Below are positions 1 through 5,491 of a DNA stretch of 5,491 nucleotides, piece after piece (position 1 is the stretch's first letter; each line of letters starts with the position of its first letter). The stretch is from assembly GCA_028869975.1 (NCBI GenBank), contig JAGWQR010000076.1, positions 1 to 5,491 of the forward strand, in the 5' to 3' direction. The notes beneath the pieces are model-generated. The model was not told where the DNA came from and did no database searches. It was given only the letters and a program-made list of their open reading frames with translations. A program made the position numbers and the translations under genes. Origin of the DNA: Alphaproteobacteria bacterium. GTDB lineage: Bacteria; Pseudomonadota; Alphaproteobacteria; Sphingomonadales; Sphingomonadaceae.

Positions 1-331
1 CCTGCCCGCCCCGGTTGAGCACGTTGAGCGCGCGTTTGAGGAAGCCGATGGCAGTGCCCGGCCCCATATTGACTGCGATGTCGAACAGCCTGGCCCCGAG
101 CTTCATGTCGATCGCGCCGATCTGGTCGAACTTGGGACGCAGCCAGTAAAGCCGCTGATAAATGTCCACGGCCTCCTCGCGGGGCAGCGCGCGCATATCG
201 CCGGTAAAACCCTGTGCGCGCGCCACCGCCTCGGTGATACCGAAGTTGGTGGCACCGCCGCGATCAGCCGCGTTGTTGACATAACCGCCCTCTTTGCTCA
301 GCGTGGCGTCGATGATTGCGTCGATGTCCAT
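1..331 (-). CDS. GH108-type N-acetylmuramidase (endolysin-like), partial: N-terminal 110 residues
   Basis: This is the N-terminal part of a predicted peptidoglycan hydrolase that cleaves the glycan backbone. It is read leftward and cut by the left window edge. Translation from the ATG at 331 gives a protein beginning MDIDAIIDATLSKEGGY. E14 in the EGGY motif is the expected catalytic glutamate of glycoside hydrolase family 108. The family's D-x-GG-x-T-x-x-GIT signature follows at residues 23-33, then YW at 62-63 and FDIAVNMG at 83-90. Full members are usually about 170-260 residues, often with a C-terminal peptidoglycan-binding domain, so the missing part is probably that domain. No signal peptide is visible, as is common in phage-type endolysins and the related 'secretion activator' proteins that rely on a holin or another exit route. 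An in-frame TTG at 335-337 sits 6 bases from the AAGGA box and competes with the ATG as the start. The family identification is by motif recognition. The gene lies divergent to the M16 peptidase, with no evident functional link. Confidence 0.85.
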   Translation of the reverse strand, partial: MDIDAIIDATLSKEGGYVNNAADRGGATNFGITEAVARAQGFTGDMRALPREEAVDIYQRLYWLRPKFDQIGAIDMKLGARLFDIAVNMGPGTAIGFLKRALNVLNRGGQ

Positions 332-341
332 GACCAATAAT

Positions 342-389
342 GTTCCTTTATCCGAATCATATTTAACCAAATAGGAACTATGTAGGAAA
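342..389. repeat. Cluster of short AGGAA-type repeats (possible operator)
   Basis: GTTCCT at 342-347 and AGGAAC at 373-378 form a perfect 6-base inverted pair centred at 360. TAGGAA at 372-377 is repeated directly at 383-388, one helical turn (11 bases) later. Such spacing can place regulator contacts on the same DNA face. However, the repeats are short, and the first copy also serves as the muramidase ribosome binding site, so chance is a real alternative. Confidence 0.25.
344..348 (-). promoter_or_regulatory. Ribosome binding site of the GH108 gene
   Basis: On the minus strand this reads AAGGA. It lies 12 bases before the ATG at 331, which is rather far, but only 6 bases before an in-frame TTG at 337. 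The spacing favours TTG, whereas the usual family N-terminus (M-x-I-D-x-I-I) favours ATG. The start is therefore uncertain by two residues. Confidence 0.45.
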
Positions 390-454
390 GCGAAAATCGA
401 AGTGGCGCAAATAATTTACTGGCGGGGCGCTGAGGCACTGTCTAGGGCGAGAGA

Positions 455-3310
455 ATGAGCTTAGTCCTGTCGCGCGTTTTCGCCCTGTTCGTTGCCTTGC
501 TTCTGCCGATCTCTGCGGCGCACAGCGCGCCGCCGGCGGCACCCGCGCCAGCACCGGATACCAAGCCCTGGCTGTTCAAGGGCAGTGATATTCCGATTGA
601 CCCCGCCTGGACGTTCGGCGTTCTCCCCAATGGCGTGCGCTATGCGGTGCGGCATAATGAGGTGCCGCAGCATCAGGTGGCGGTTCGGGTTATCATCGAC
701 GCCGGCTCGTTCATGGAAGGGCCGCACGAGCTGGGCTATGCGCATTTCATGGAACATCTGAGCTTTCGCGGCTCGAAATATGACCCACTGGGGCAGGCGC
801 TCAAAATCTGGCAGCGGCTCGGCACGACCTTCGGCTCGGATACCAACGCCAATACCGGCAATACGCAAACGGTTTACAAGCTAGACCTGCCCAATGCCAC
901 ACCAGCGGGGCTGGAAGAGAGCATGAAGCTGCTCTCCAGCATGATGGAGGCGCCGCTGATTACATCGGCGGCAGTGGATTCCGAACGGCGCACGGTGGAA
1001 AATGAGGCGCGCGAATCGGGCGGGGCGGAAGAGCGGCTTGGAAATGCCACCCGCAACCTGTTTTTCGCGCACCAATTGCTCAGCACACGTCCGCCGATCG
1101 GCACTACTGCATCACTGGAGGCGGCGACGCCCCAGGCGCTGCGCGCCTGGCATGACCGCTGGTATCGGCCGGATCGCGCGATTATCGTGATCGTCGGTGA
1201 TGGTGATCCAGCGCAGTTTGTGCAGCTTATAAAAAATAATTTTGGTGACTGGCGGGGCAAAGGACCAAGTCCCGCAGAACCGGATTTTGGCAAGCCGACG
1301 CCGCAACGAAACAATGTGGCCGTCATCCATGAGGCCGGACTCCCGACAGCACTGACCCTGTCCTGGGCGCGGCCCTGGCTGCCGCATAATGATACGATTG
1401 TCTATAATCAGGCCAAGCTGATCGATATCGTGGCGCTCAAAATTCTGAACCGCAGGTTGGAAGAGCGGGCACGCCAGGGCGAATCATTCCTCGTTGCCTC
1501 GGCCGATCAGCAGGATATTTCACGCTCGGTGGATGATACAGTTGTCCAGATGACGCCGCTGGGGGATGACTGGCGCAACGGGCTGGCCGATCTGCGCGGC
1601 ATGATTGCCGAAGCGATGACCGTGCCGCCAACCAAAGAGGAAATCGACCGGGAGACCAAGGATTTCGTAACCGAACTCGACGCCGAGGTTGAACAGGCCC
1701 GCGCGGATACCGGCAGCAAGCTGGCGGATTCGATTGCGGAAGCCGTGGCCATTCGCGAAACCGTGGCGAGCCCGCAGGTGGCGCGGGATGTATTTGGGGC
1801 GTTGCAGGGCAAGATCAGCCCACAGGATATTGTCAAATCCACACAGCGCCTGTTCAGCGGCGTGGGCCCACGTTTGCTGATGTCTACCGCCAAGCCATTC
1901 CCCGATGGCGTGCGGCAACTGGAAGCGGCGTTGACCGCGCCTGTAAAACTGGTGTCATCGAAAGTGGATGGCCAGGTCAGCTTTGCGCAGCTTCCTGTCC
2001 TCGGCCCGCCGGGCAAAATCATATCAGTCGTGCCGGTTGCGCATGACACCATGAAGATTGTCACATTCGAGAATGGCGTACGCGCGCTGCTGCTGTCGCT
2101 TGATGGCGCATCTGGTCGTGTTTTCGTCTCGGCGCGTTTCGGGCGCGGGCGGCTGGCGATGCCGAAAGACAAGCCTACGGTGGCGTTTGCCGGTTCTGGA
2201 GCACTGGTGGCGAGCGGTATCGGCAAGCTCGGCCTCAATGAGCTGGATACGCTGATGAACGGCAAGTTGGTTGGCATGTCATTGCAAATCGATGACGATG
2301 CCTTTGCGCTGCGCAGCCAGACCGACGCTGCCAATCTGCCCGACGAGCTACGCCTGCTGGCGACAAAACTGGCCTATCCGCGTTGGGATGCCGCGCCGGT
2401 TGAGCGGGCGCGGGCGGCCATGCTCGCCGAGCAGGCGGGCGTTGATGCTTCCCCAGCCGGGTTGCTCGGCAATGCACTCGATGGCTTGCTGACCAGTGAC
2501 GATCCGCGTTTTTCCAGCCCGACCCGTGCCCAGATCGAAGCACTCACGCCCGCATCGTTCAAGGACTTTTGGGCACCACAGCTTGCCGCCGGGCCGATTG
2601 AGCTCCTCATCGTGGGTGACTTCAAGGAAGCCGACGCGATCAAGGCCGCGCAGGCAACATTCGGGGCGTTGCCCGCGCGCACGGATGAGGCCGTATCTCC
2701 GGCAAGCTCCCATCTTTCGGGGCCGACACCAGCTTTGCAGCGCCGGATTGACTATCATCGCGGCGATGCCAATCAGTCCGCCGCCTTGCTCGCCTGGCCG
2801 GTGGGGCATGTTGGCGCAACCTCGTTTGAAGAACATAAGCTTGATGTGCTGGCCGCTATTTTCAACCAGCGGCTGTTCGACAAATTGCGTGAGGCGGCGG
2901 GAGAGGCCTATAGCCCGCGCGTTGATAACAACTGGCGGCATGTGTTTCCGGAAGGCAGCAGCATAGAGGTTGTGGCGCAGCTCAAACCCGCCAGTGTGGA
3001 CAGTTTTTTCAAAATCGCGCGTGGGATTGCGGCTGATCTCGTGGCGCACCCGGTTTCAGTGGATGAATTCCAGCGCGCCTTGCAGCCGATGGAAGCGCTG
3101 GTAATGCGGGCCTTCAATTCGGAACTGTTCTGGCTCAATGACCTGGGCGGTGCGACGACAAACCAAAACCGCATCCAGGAGATTGTCAGTATGCCGGCGC
3201 AACTCAAGGCCATTACTCCAGCAGATATTCAGGATATGGCACGCACCTATCTGAAGCCCGGCAATGCGCTTGAATATGCGGTGCTGCCCCGGCCAAAGGC
3301 TAAGAGATAG
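455..3310 (+). CDS. Secreted M16 (insulinase/pitrilysin) family zinc metallopeptidase, PqqL-like, two-halved
   Basis: This is a predicted periplasmic zinc endopeptidase of 951 residues. Residues 1 to about 25 form a signal peptide: a short polar start, a hydrophobic core FALFVALLLPIS, and cleavage near AHSA, followed by a Pro/Ala-rich linker. The catalytic M16 domain spans about 54-200. It carries the inverted zinc motif HFMEH, with H97 and H101 as ligands and E100 as the catalytic base. In ERRTVENE (177-184), E184 is the likely third ligand. An M16C domain follows at about 222-415, with WYRPDRAIIVIVGDGD at 236-251. The second half has an M16-like domain at about 535-690 that lacks HxxEH, and another M16C-type domain at about 698-880. 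The latter contains the substrate-site R812/Y819 pair in LREAAGEAYS. Length and layout match large single-chain M16 peptidases such as E. coli PqqL (931 residues). The start is supported by the signal peptide and by AGGG 7 bases upstream. The gene appears monocistronic, and its substrate cannot be read from the sequence. Confidence 0.93.
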   Translation: MSLVLSRVFALFVALLLPISAAHSAPPAAPAPAPDTKPWLFKGSDIPIDPAWTFGVLPNGVRYAVRHNEVPQHQVAVRVIIDAGSFMEGPHELGYAHFMEHLSFRGSKYDPLGQALKIWQRLGTTFGSDTNANTGNTQTVYKLDLPNATPAGLEESMKLLSSMMEAPLITSAAVDSERRTVENEARESGGAEERLGNATRNLFFAHQLLSTRPPIGTTASLEAATPQALRAWHDRWYRPDRAIIVIVGDGDPAQFVQLIKNNFGDWRGKGPSPAEPDFGKPTPQRNNVAVIHEAGLPTALTLSWARPWLPHNDTIVYNQAKLIDIVALKILNRRLEERARQGESFLVASADQQDISRSVDDTVVQMTPLGDDWRNGLADLRGMIAEAMTVPPTKEEIDRETKDFVTELDAEVEQARADTGSKLADSIAEAVAIRETVASPQVARDVFGALQGKISPQDIVKSTQRLFSGVGPRLLMSTAKPFPDGVRQLEAALTAPVKLVSSKVDGQVSFAQLPVLGPPGKIISVVPVAHDTMKIVTFENGVRALLLSLDGASGRVFVSARFGRGRLAMPKDKPTVAFAGSGALVASGIGKLGLNELDTLMNGKLVGMSLQIDDDAFALRSQTDAANLPDELRLLATKLAYPRWDAAPVERARAAMLAEQAGVDASPAGLLGNALDGLLTSDDPRFSSPTRAQIEALTPASFKDFWAPQLAAGPIELLIVGDFKEADAIKAAQATFGALPARTDEAVSPASSHLSGPTPALQRRIDYHRGDANQSAALLAWPVGHVGATSFEEHKLDVLAAIFNQRLFDKLREAAGEAYSPRVDNNWRHVFPEGSSIEVVAQLKPASVDSFFKIARGIAADLVAHPVSVDEFQRALQPMEALVMRAFNSELFWLNDLGGATTNQNRIQEIVSMPAQLKAITPADIQDMARTYLKPGNALEYAVLPRPKAKR

Positions 3311-3313
3311 TGT

Positions 3314-3348
3314 CGCTCAACCTGCGTCGTGCGTCACCAGCTTGAGCG
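3314..3348. terminator. Hairpin at the convergent ends of the M16 and bactofilin genes
   Basis: CGCTCAA at 3314-3320 pairs perfectly with TTGAGCG at 3342-3348. After one C-C mismatch the stem continues with CTG (3322-3324) against CAG (3338-3340). It starts 4 bases after the M16 stop and includes the bactofilin stop codon (TCA on the plus strand, 3317-3319). No T-rich run follows on either strand, so it is not a canonical intrinsic terminator. It could act as a weak bidirectional transcript-end structure or simply be chance. Confidence 0.3.
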
Positions 3349-3712
3349 CGGGCGTGTCGTCTTGCGTCCGATGAGTCATTTTACCATCGACCTGCGCACC
3401 GGCGGCGATATTGACCGTCGTATAGCTTAGATCACCCGAAATACGGGCAGCGCTGTCTATTGTCAGGTCGCGCGCAGAGACCGATCCATCGACCTCGCCG
3501 CCCAATTTTGCCTGTTCAGCAGTGATATGCCCTTTGATCCGGCCACTGGTGCCGAGCGAAAGTGTTGAGCACATCACATCGCCCTCCACGCAGCCATCGA
3601 TTTGAACTTCGCCTGTGGAACGGACATGGCCTGAAATCACAACATCGGCTGCGATGATCGACAGACCTGAACTATGGGCACCATGGCCCGTTTTGGATTT
3701 TGTACCCAGCAT
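3317..3712 (-). CDS. Bactofilin family protein (polymer-forming cytoskeletal protein)
   Basis: This 131-residue protein is predicted to polymerise without nucleotide into filaments beneath the inner membrane. In other bacteria such filaments act as scaffolds for local peptidoglycan synthesis, stalk or shape functions, or chromosome organisation. The bactofilin core runs from about residue 17 to 113. It is a chain of short beta-strand repeats with regularly spaced glycines and hydrophobic residues (VVISGHV, VQIDGCVEGDV, GRIKGHITA, KLGGEVDGSV, RISGDL, AQVDGKM), as expected for a right-handed beta-helix. Polar tails of about 16 and 18 residues flank it. The ATG at 3712 is preceded by GGGAG with a 7-base spacer. 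The stop lies 6 bases from the converging M16 stop. The gene sits 61 bases downstream of cysH on the same strand. Unlike many bactofilin genes, no M23 peptidase gene adjoins it here. The family call is strong; the cellular role in this organism is unknown. Confidence 0.92.
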   Translation of the reverse strand: MLGTKSKTGHGAHSSGLSIIAADVVISGHVRSTGEVQIDGCVEGDVMCSTLSLGTSGRIKGHITAEQAKLGGEVDGSVSARDLTIDSAARISGDLSYTTVNIAAGAQVDGKMTHRTQDDTPALKLVTHDAG

Positions 3713-3773
3713 TGATTCGCTCCCGTGAAGCCTGAGGCGCTACCATAACCCGTGCTGCTTGAAAACTGCACGC
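3713..3773 (-). other. Intergenic gap between cysH and the bactofilin gene
   Basis: These 61 bases follow the cysH stop. They contain the bactofilin ribosome binding site and a weak 5-base inverted pair (CGTGC at 3751-3755 with GCACG at 3768-3772) without a T-run. I see no convincing terminator or promoter, so readthrough from the cys operon into the bactofilin gene is possible but unproven. Confidence 0.4.
3720..3724 (-). promoter_or_regulatory. Ribosome binding site of the bactofilin gene
   Basis: On the minus strand this reads GGGAG with 7 bases to the ATG at 3712, which is good spacing and supports the chosen start. Confidence 0.65.
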
Positions 3774-4550
3774 TCAGAATATGGGATCGTTGGCCGGATC
3801 ATCCACGAGCGGCACCGCATCATGAATGCCGCACTCAACCTTGTCCCAGCCGCGCCAGCGCCCAGCACGCGGATCTTCGCCTGGCATCACTTTCGAGGTG
3901 CACGGTGCACATCCGATCGAAGGATAGCCCTGCACCACAAGTGGATGCGCGGCGAGAGCGTGCGCTTGTGCATAATCCCTAATATCGTCCGCAGACCAAT
4001 CATGCAGCGGGTTGAATTTGACGCGGCCACTGCCGCCATCCGGCTCGAACAGCGGCAATCCGGCGCGCGCCGTAGACTGGAAGCCCTTGCGTCCCGTTAT
4101 CGTCGCATCATAGCCTTCTAGCGCGCGTTCCAGCGGCGCAACTTTGCGGAGCGCACAGCAGCCATCGGGATCATACGACCAGCGCAGGCCGGTGGCATCC
4201 TTCGCGGCAAGTGCAGTTTCATCCGGGCGCAGGTTGCGCAGGTTGGTAAGGCCAAGCGATGCCACCAGCTCATCGCGATAGGCAAGTGTTTCAGGAAAAT
4301 GCTTGCCCGTATCCAGAAACAGCACCGGGATATGCGGTTGAATCTGTGCGACAAGATGCAGCAGCACCGCGCTCTCTGCGCCGAACGAAGAAACGATCGC
4401 GGCGCGCCCGAGCAGCCCCTCGTTCAGCACAGCGCGCAGCATCTCCGTTGTTGCCTGCCCCGCAAAGCGCGCATTAAGTGCCGCAACATCCGCCGCTGTA
4501 AAGGCTGGGCGCGTATCGAGCACATCAAGCGCGCGCGCTGAGTTACCCAT
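3774..4550 (-). CDS. cysH: Assimilatory adenylyl-sulfate (APS) reductase, CysH
   Basis: This cytoplasmic enzyme of 258 residues reduces activated sulfate to sulfite for cysteine synthesis, with thioredoxin as the usual electron donor. The nucleotide-binding PP-loop is SSFGAES (54-60), followed by LDTGKHFPET (79-88) and the GRKGFQ segment (153-158). Two cysteine pairs, C131-C132 in DGCCALRK and C214/C217 in GCAPC, are the [4Fe-4S] ligands of the APS-specific type; PAPS reductases such as E. coli CysH lack them. The C-terminal ECGIH (239-243) carries the catalytic C240. APS is therefore the inferred substrate, although automated annotation often calls this family phosphoadenylyl-sulfate reductase. 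The reading frame stays open upstream to about 4787, but the ATG at 4550 fits the family N-terminus and has GGAAG 7 bases before it. It overlaps the DUF934 stop by 8 bases (ATGGGTAA), which suggests translational coupling. Confidence 0.94.
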   Translation of the reverse strand: MGNSARALDVLDTRPAFTAADVAALNARFAGQATTEMLRAVLNEGLLGRAAIVSSFGAESAVLLHLVAQIQPHIPVLFLDTGKHFPETLAYRDELVASLGLTNLRNLRPDETALAAKDATGLRWSYDPDGCCALRKVAPLERALEGYDATITGRKGFQSTARAGLPLFEPDGGSGRVKFNPLHDWSADDIRDYAQAHALAAHPLVVQGYPSIGCAPCTSKVMPGEDPRAGRWRGWDKVECGIHDAVPLVDDPANDPIF

Positions 4551-4965
4551 GGCGTCGCTTCCAGACCGGCTGCTCCGTATCGGCGGCAGATTGATAGACA
4601 TCAGGGTGGATCGCGAGCAGTCGCGCGACCGTCGCATCATTGAGCGGGGCATCGGGCGCGAAGGCATCAAAACCACAGCGGCGCATGAACGGAATCTGGT
4701 CAGCGAGAACATCACCCGCCGCGCGCAATTCACCGGCATAGCCCGCCTCGCGCAAAATGCGCGCTGCCGAATAGCCCCGGCCATCACGGAAAGTGGGGAA
4801 AGCGACCTCGACTAGCGTCAACCGCGCCAGATGCGGGATGAGCGCGCGGGCATCCTCGTCCGGTTCCAATAGCACGGCGATCGCGCCCGGCTGCTCAAGG
4901 AACGCATCGAGCGTGACGCCCGCCGCTTCGGGCGCATCATCGGTGCGGAAACGCAGCTCAGCCAT
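4543..4965 (-). CDS. DUF934 protein of the sulfite-reduction operon
   Basis: This is a conserved protein of 140 residues with no established biochemical function. It is recognised as DUF934 (COG3749) by FPTFRDGRGYS (56-66), ARILRE (68-73), GELRAAGDVLADQ (78-90) and RRCGFDAF (95-102). It has no signal peptide, membrane segment or cysteine cluster; C97 is its only cysteine, so it does not look like an electron carrier by itself. A cytoplasmic location is likely. The family is characteristically found between sulfite reductase and cysH genes in proteobacteria that lack a CysJ flavoprotein, as here. This context suggests a role in sulfite reductase function or assembly (inference only). The start at 4965 is set by a perfect AAGGAGG box 6 bases upstream; longer in-frame starts up to 5229 run inside the sulfite reductase gene and are rejected. 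It overlaps each neighbour by 8 bases. Confidence 0.9.
   Translation of the reverse strand: MAELRFRTDDAPEAAGVTLDAFLEQPGAIAVLLEPDEDARALIPHLARLTLVEVAFPTFRDGRGYSAARILREAGYAGELRAAGDVLADQIPFMRRCGFDAFAPDAPLNDATVARLLAIHPDVYQSAADTEQPVWKRRHG
4558..4562 (-). promoter_or_regulatory. Ribosome binding site fixing the cysH start
   Basis: On the minus strand this reads GGAAG with 7 bases to the ATG at 4550. It lies inside the end of the DUF934 gene and supports the short cysH form rather than an upstream in-frame start. Confidence 0.6.
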
Positions 4966-5491
4966 AAATCGCCTCCTTGAAAGGCTCGAAACCGACGCGA
5001 CGATAGGTATCGAGGAAACGCTCGCCTTCTTTGCGTGCGCCCAGATAATGCGCGACCACGCGCTCAACCGCATCGACAATGCCGTCCTCGTCAAAGCCGG
5101 GGCCGGTGATTTTACCAAGCGCGGCATCCTCCGCGCCCGAACCGCCAAGCAGCAACTGGTAATTCTCGGTGCCTTTGCGATCGACTCCCAGGATTCCGAT
5201 ATGCCCGGCATGATGATGCCCGCAGGCATTGATGCAGCCCGATATTTTGAGCTTCAGCTCACCAATCGCGGCTTGGCGTTCGGGATCGGCGAAGCGCTCC
5301 GCAATCTTCTGCGCGACCGGGATTGAGCGCGCATTGGCCAGACTGCAATAATCCAGCCCTGGACAAGTGATGATGTCGGTGATCGTGTCGAGATTGGCCT
5401 CCGCCAGCCCGTGTGCGGCCAGCACATCATAAAGCTCACGCAAATCGGCACGCCGCACATGCGGCAGCACGATGTTCTGGGCGTGGCTGAC
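4958..5491 (-). CDS. cysI: Siroheme [4Fe-4S] nitrite/sulfite reductase, partial: C-terminal 177 residues
   Basis: This is the C-terminal third of a predicted assimilatory sulfite reductase, which reduces sulfite by six electrons to sulfide in the cytoplasm. The open frame runs to the right window edge, so the N-terminal part is missing; members are about 540-570 residues. In the visible part, TCPGLDYC (C43, C49) and KISGCINACGHHHAGHIGILG (C86, C90) give the C-x5-C...C-x3-C ligands of the [4Fe-4S] cluster bridged to siroheme. The GTG at 5470 is an internal codon, not a start, because VSHAQNIVLP precedes it in frame and the protein clearly continues. The nitrite and sulfite reductases of this superfamily share these motifs; adjacency to DUF934 and cysH makes sulfite the likely substrate. 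Its stop overlaps the DUF934 start by 8 bases. No CysJ gene is visible, so ferredoxin or another donor is inferred. Confidence 0.92.
   Translation of the reverse strand, partial: VSHAQNIVLPHVRRADLRELYDVLAAHGLAEANLDTITDIITCPGLDYCSLANARSIPVAQKIAERFADPERQAAIGELKLKISGCINACGHHHAGHIGILGVDRKGTENYQLLLGGSGAEDAALGKITGPGFDEDGIVDAVERVVAHYLGARKEGERFLDTYRRVGFEPFKEAIYG
4972..4978 (-). promoter_or_regulatory. Strong ribosome binding site fixing the DUF934 start
   Basis: On the minus strand this reads AAGGAGG, a perfect Shine-Dalgarno sequence, with 6 bases to the ATG at 4965. It lies within the last codons of the sulfite reductase gene. It is the strongest such site in the window and settles the start. Confidence 0.85.

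Larger units (their letters stand above)
332..454. promoter_or_regulatory. Divergent intergenic region, presumed promoters for the GH108 and M16 genes
   Basis: These 123 bases separate two genes that point away from each other, so promoters in both directions are expected here. Bases 332-420 are clearly richer in A and T than the flanking coding DNA. I could not identify a convincing -35/-10 pair in either direction. Small repeats of AGGAA type lie at 342-389 and are listed separately. The M16 ribosome binding site (AGGG, 444-447) is at the right end. Confidence 0.5.

Noticed and set aside
1229..1246. AT-rich patch inside the M16 gene that resembles a promoter
   Set aside because: It encodes LIKNNFGD in the conserved M16C region; no paired promoter element or internal gene follows.
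1507..3049. Long minus-strand open frames (275 and 233 codons) opposite the M16 gene
   Set aside because: They are antisense to a clearly conserved peptidase, are biased in composition (Ser- or Arg/Gly-rich) and match no recognisable family. This is the usual shadow effect in GC-rich DNA.
3751..3772. Possible terminator after cysH
   Set aside because: The inverted pair is only 5 bases with a 12-base loop and no T-run, too weak to call.
3759..4121. Plus-strand open frame of 120 codons opposite cysH
   Set aside because: It is antisense to the conserved CysH catalytic region and its translation looks like no known family.
4551..4787. Upstream in-frame extension of cysH (79 extra codons)
   Set aside because: It lies entirely within the DUF934 gene in another frame and encodes an Arg/Met/Ser-rich stretch unlike CysH. 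The ATG at 4550 has a good ribosome binding site and fits the family.
4966..5229. Upstream in-frame extension of DUF934 (88 extra codons)
   Set aside because: It lies within the sulfite reductase coding region in another frame, and the perfect AAGGAGG at 4972-4978 marks the ATG at 4965.
4793..5326. Plus-strand open frame of 177 codons opposite DUF934 and sulfite reductase
   Set aside because: It runs across two conserved minus-strand genes and has no recognisable motif, so it is a shadow frame.

Overview
The window is ordinary, gene-dense chromosomal DNA from an alphaproteobacterium. The sphingomonad group (Sphingomonadales) is the best guess. This rests on the moderately high GC content, the ferredoxin-type sulfite reductase / DUF934 / CysH gene order, the short bactofilin, and a PqqL-like large M16 peptidase. 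The taxonomic guess is inference from protein style and gene order; there is no rRNA gene here to confirm it.

Layout from left to right: (1) The beginning of a leftward gene for a GH108-type muramidase (phage endolysin-like), whose C-terminal part lies beyond the left edge. (2) A 123-base AT-rich divergent intergenic region with small direct and inverted repeats. (3) A rightward gene for a 951-residue secreted two-halved M16 zinc metallopeptidase. (4) Only 6 bases after its stop, the converging end of a leftward bactofilin gene (131 residues). A hairpin spans this convergence. (5) Upstream of the bactofilin on the same (minus) strand lies a compact sulfate-assimilation cluster: the C-terminal 177 residues of a siroheme/[4Fe-4S] sulfite reductase (its N-terminal part is beyond the right edge), a 140-residue DUF934 protein, and a 258-residue CysH. 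The genes are transcribed in the order sulfite reductase, DUF934, cysH.

How they work together: CysH reduces activated sulfate to sulfite, and the four iron-sulfur cysteines indicate that its substrate is APS rather than PAPS. The sulfite reductase then takes sulfite to sulfide for cysteine synthesis. DUF934 is translated from within the same overlapping unit, with an 8-base overlap on each side. It has no established biochemical role, and it is the most interesting open question in the window. The muramidase, M16 peptidase and bactofilin all concern the cell envelope or periplasm, but nothing in the sequence ties them into one system. I found no tRNA, rRNA, CRISPR array, insertion sequence or clear sign of a new defence or mobile system. 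No stretch longer than about 125 bases lacks a gene.
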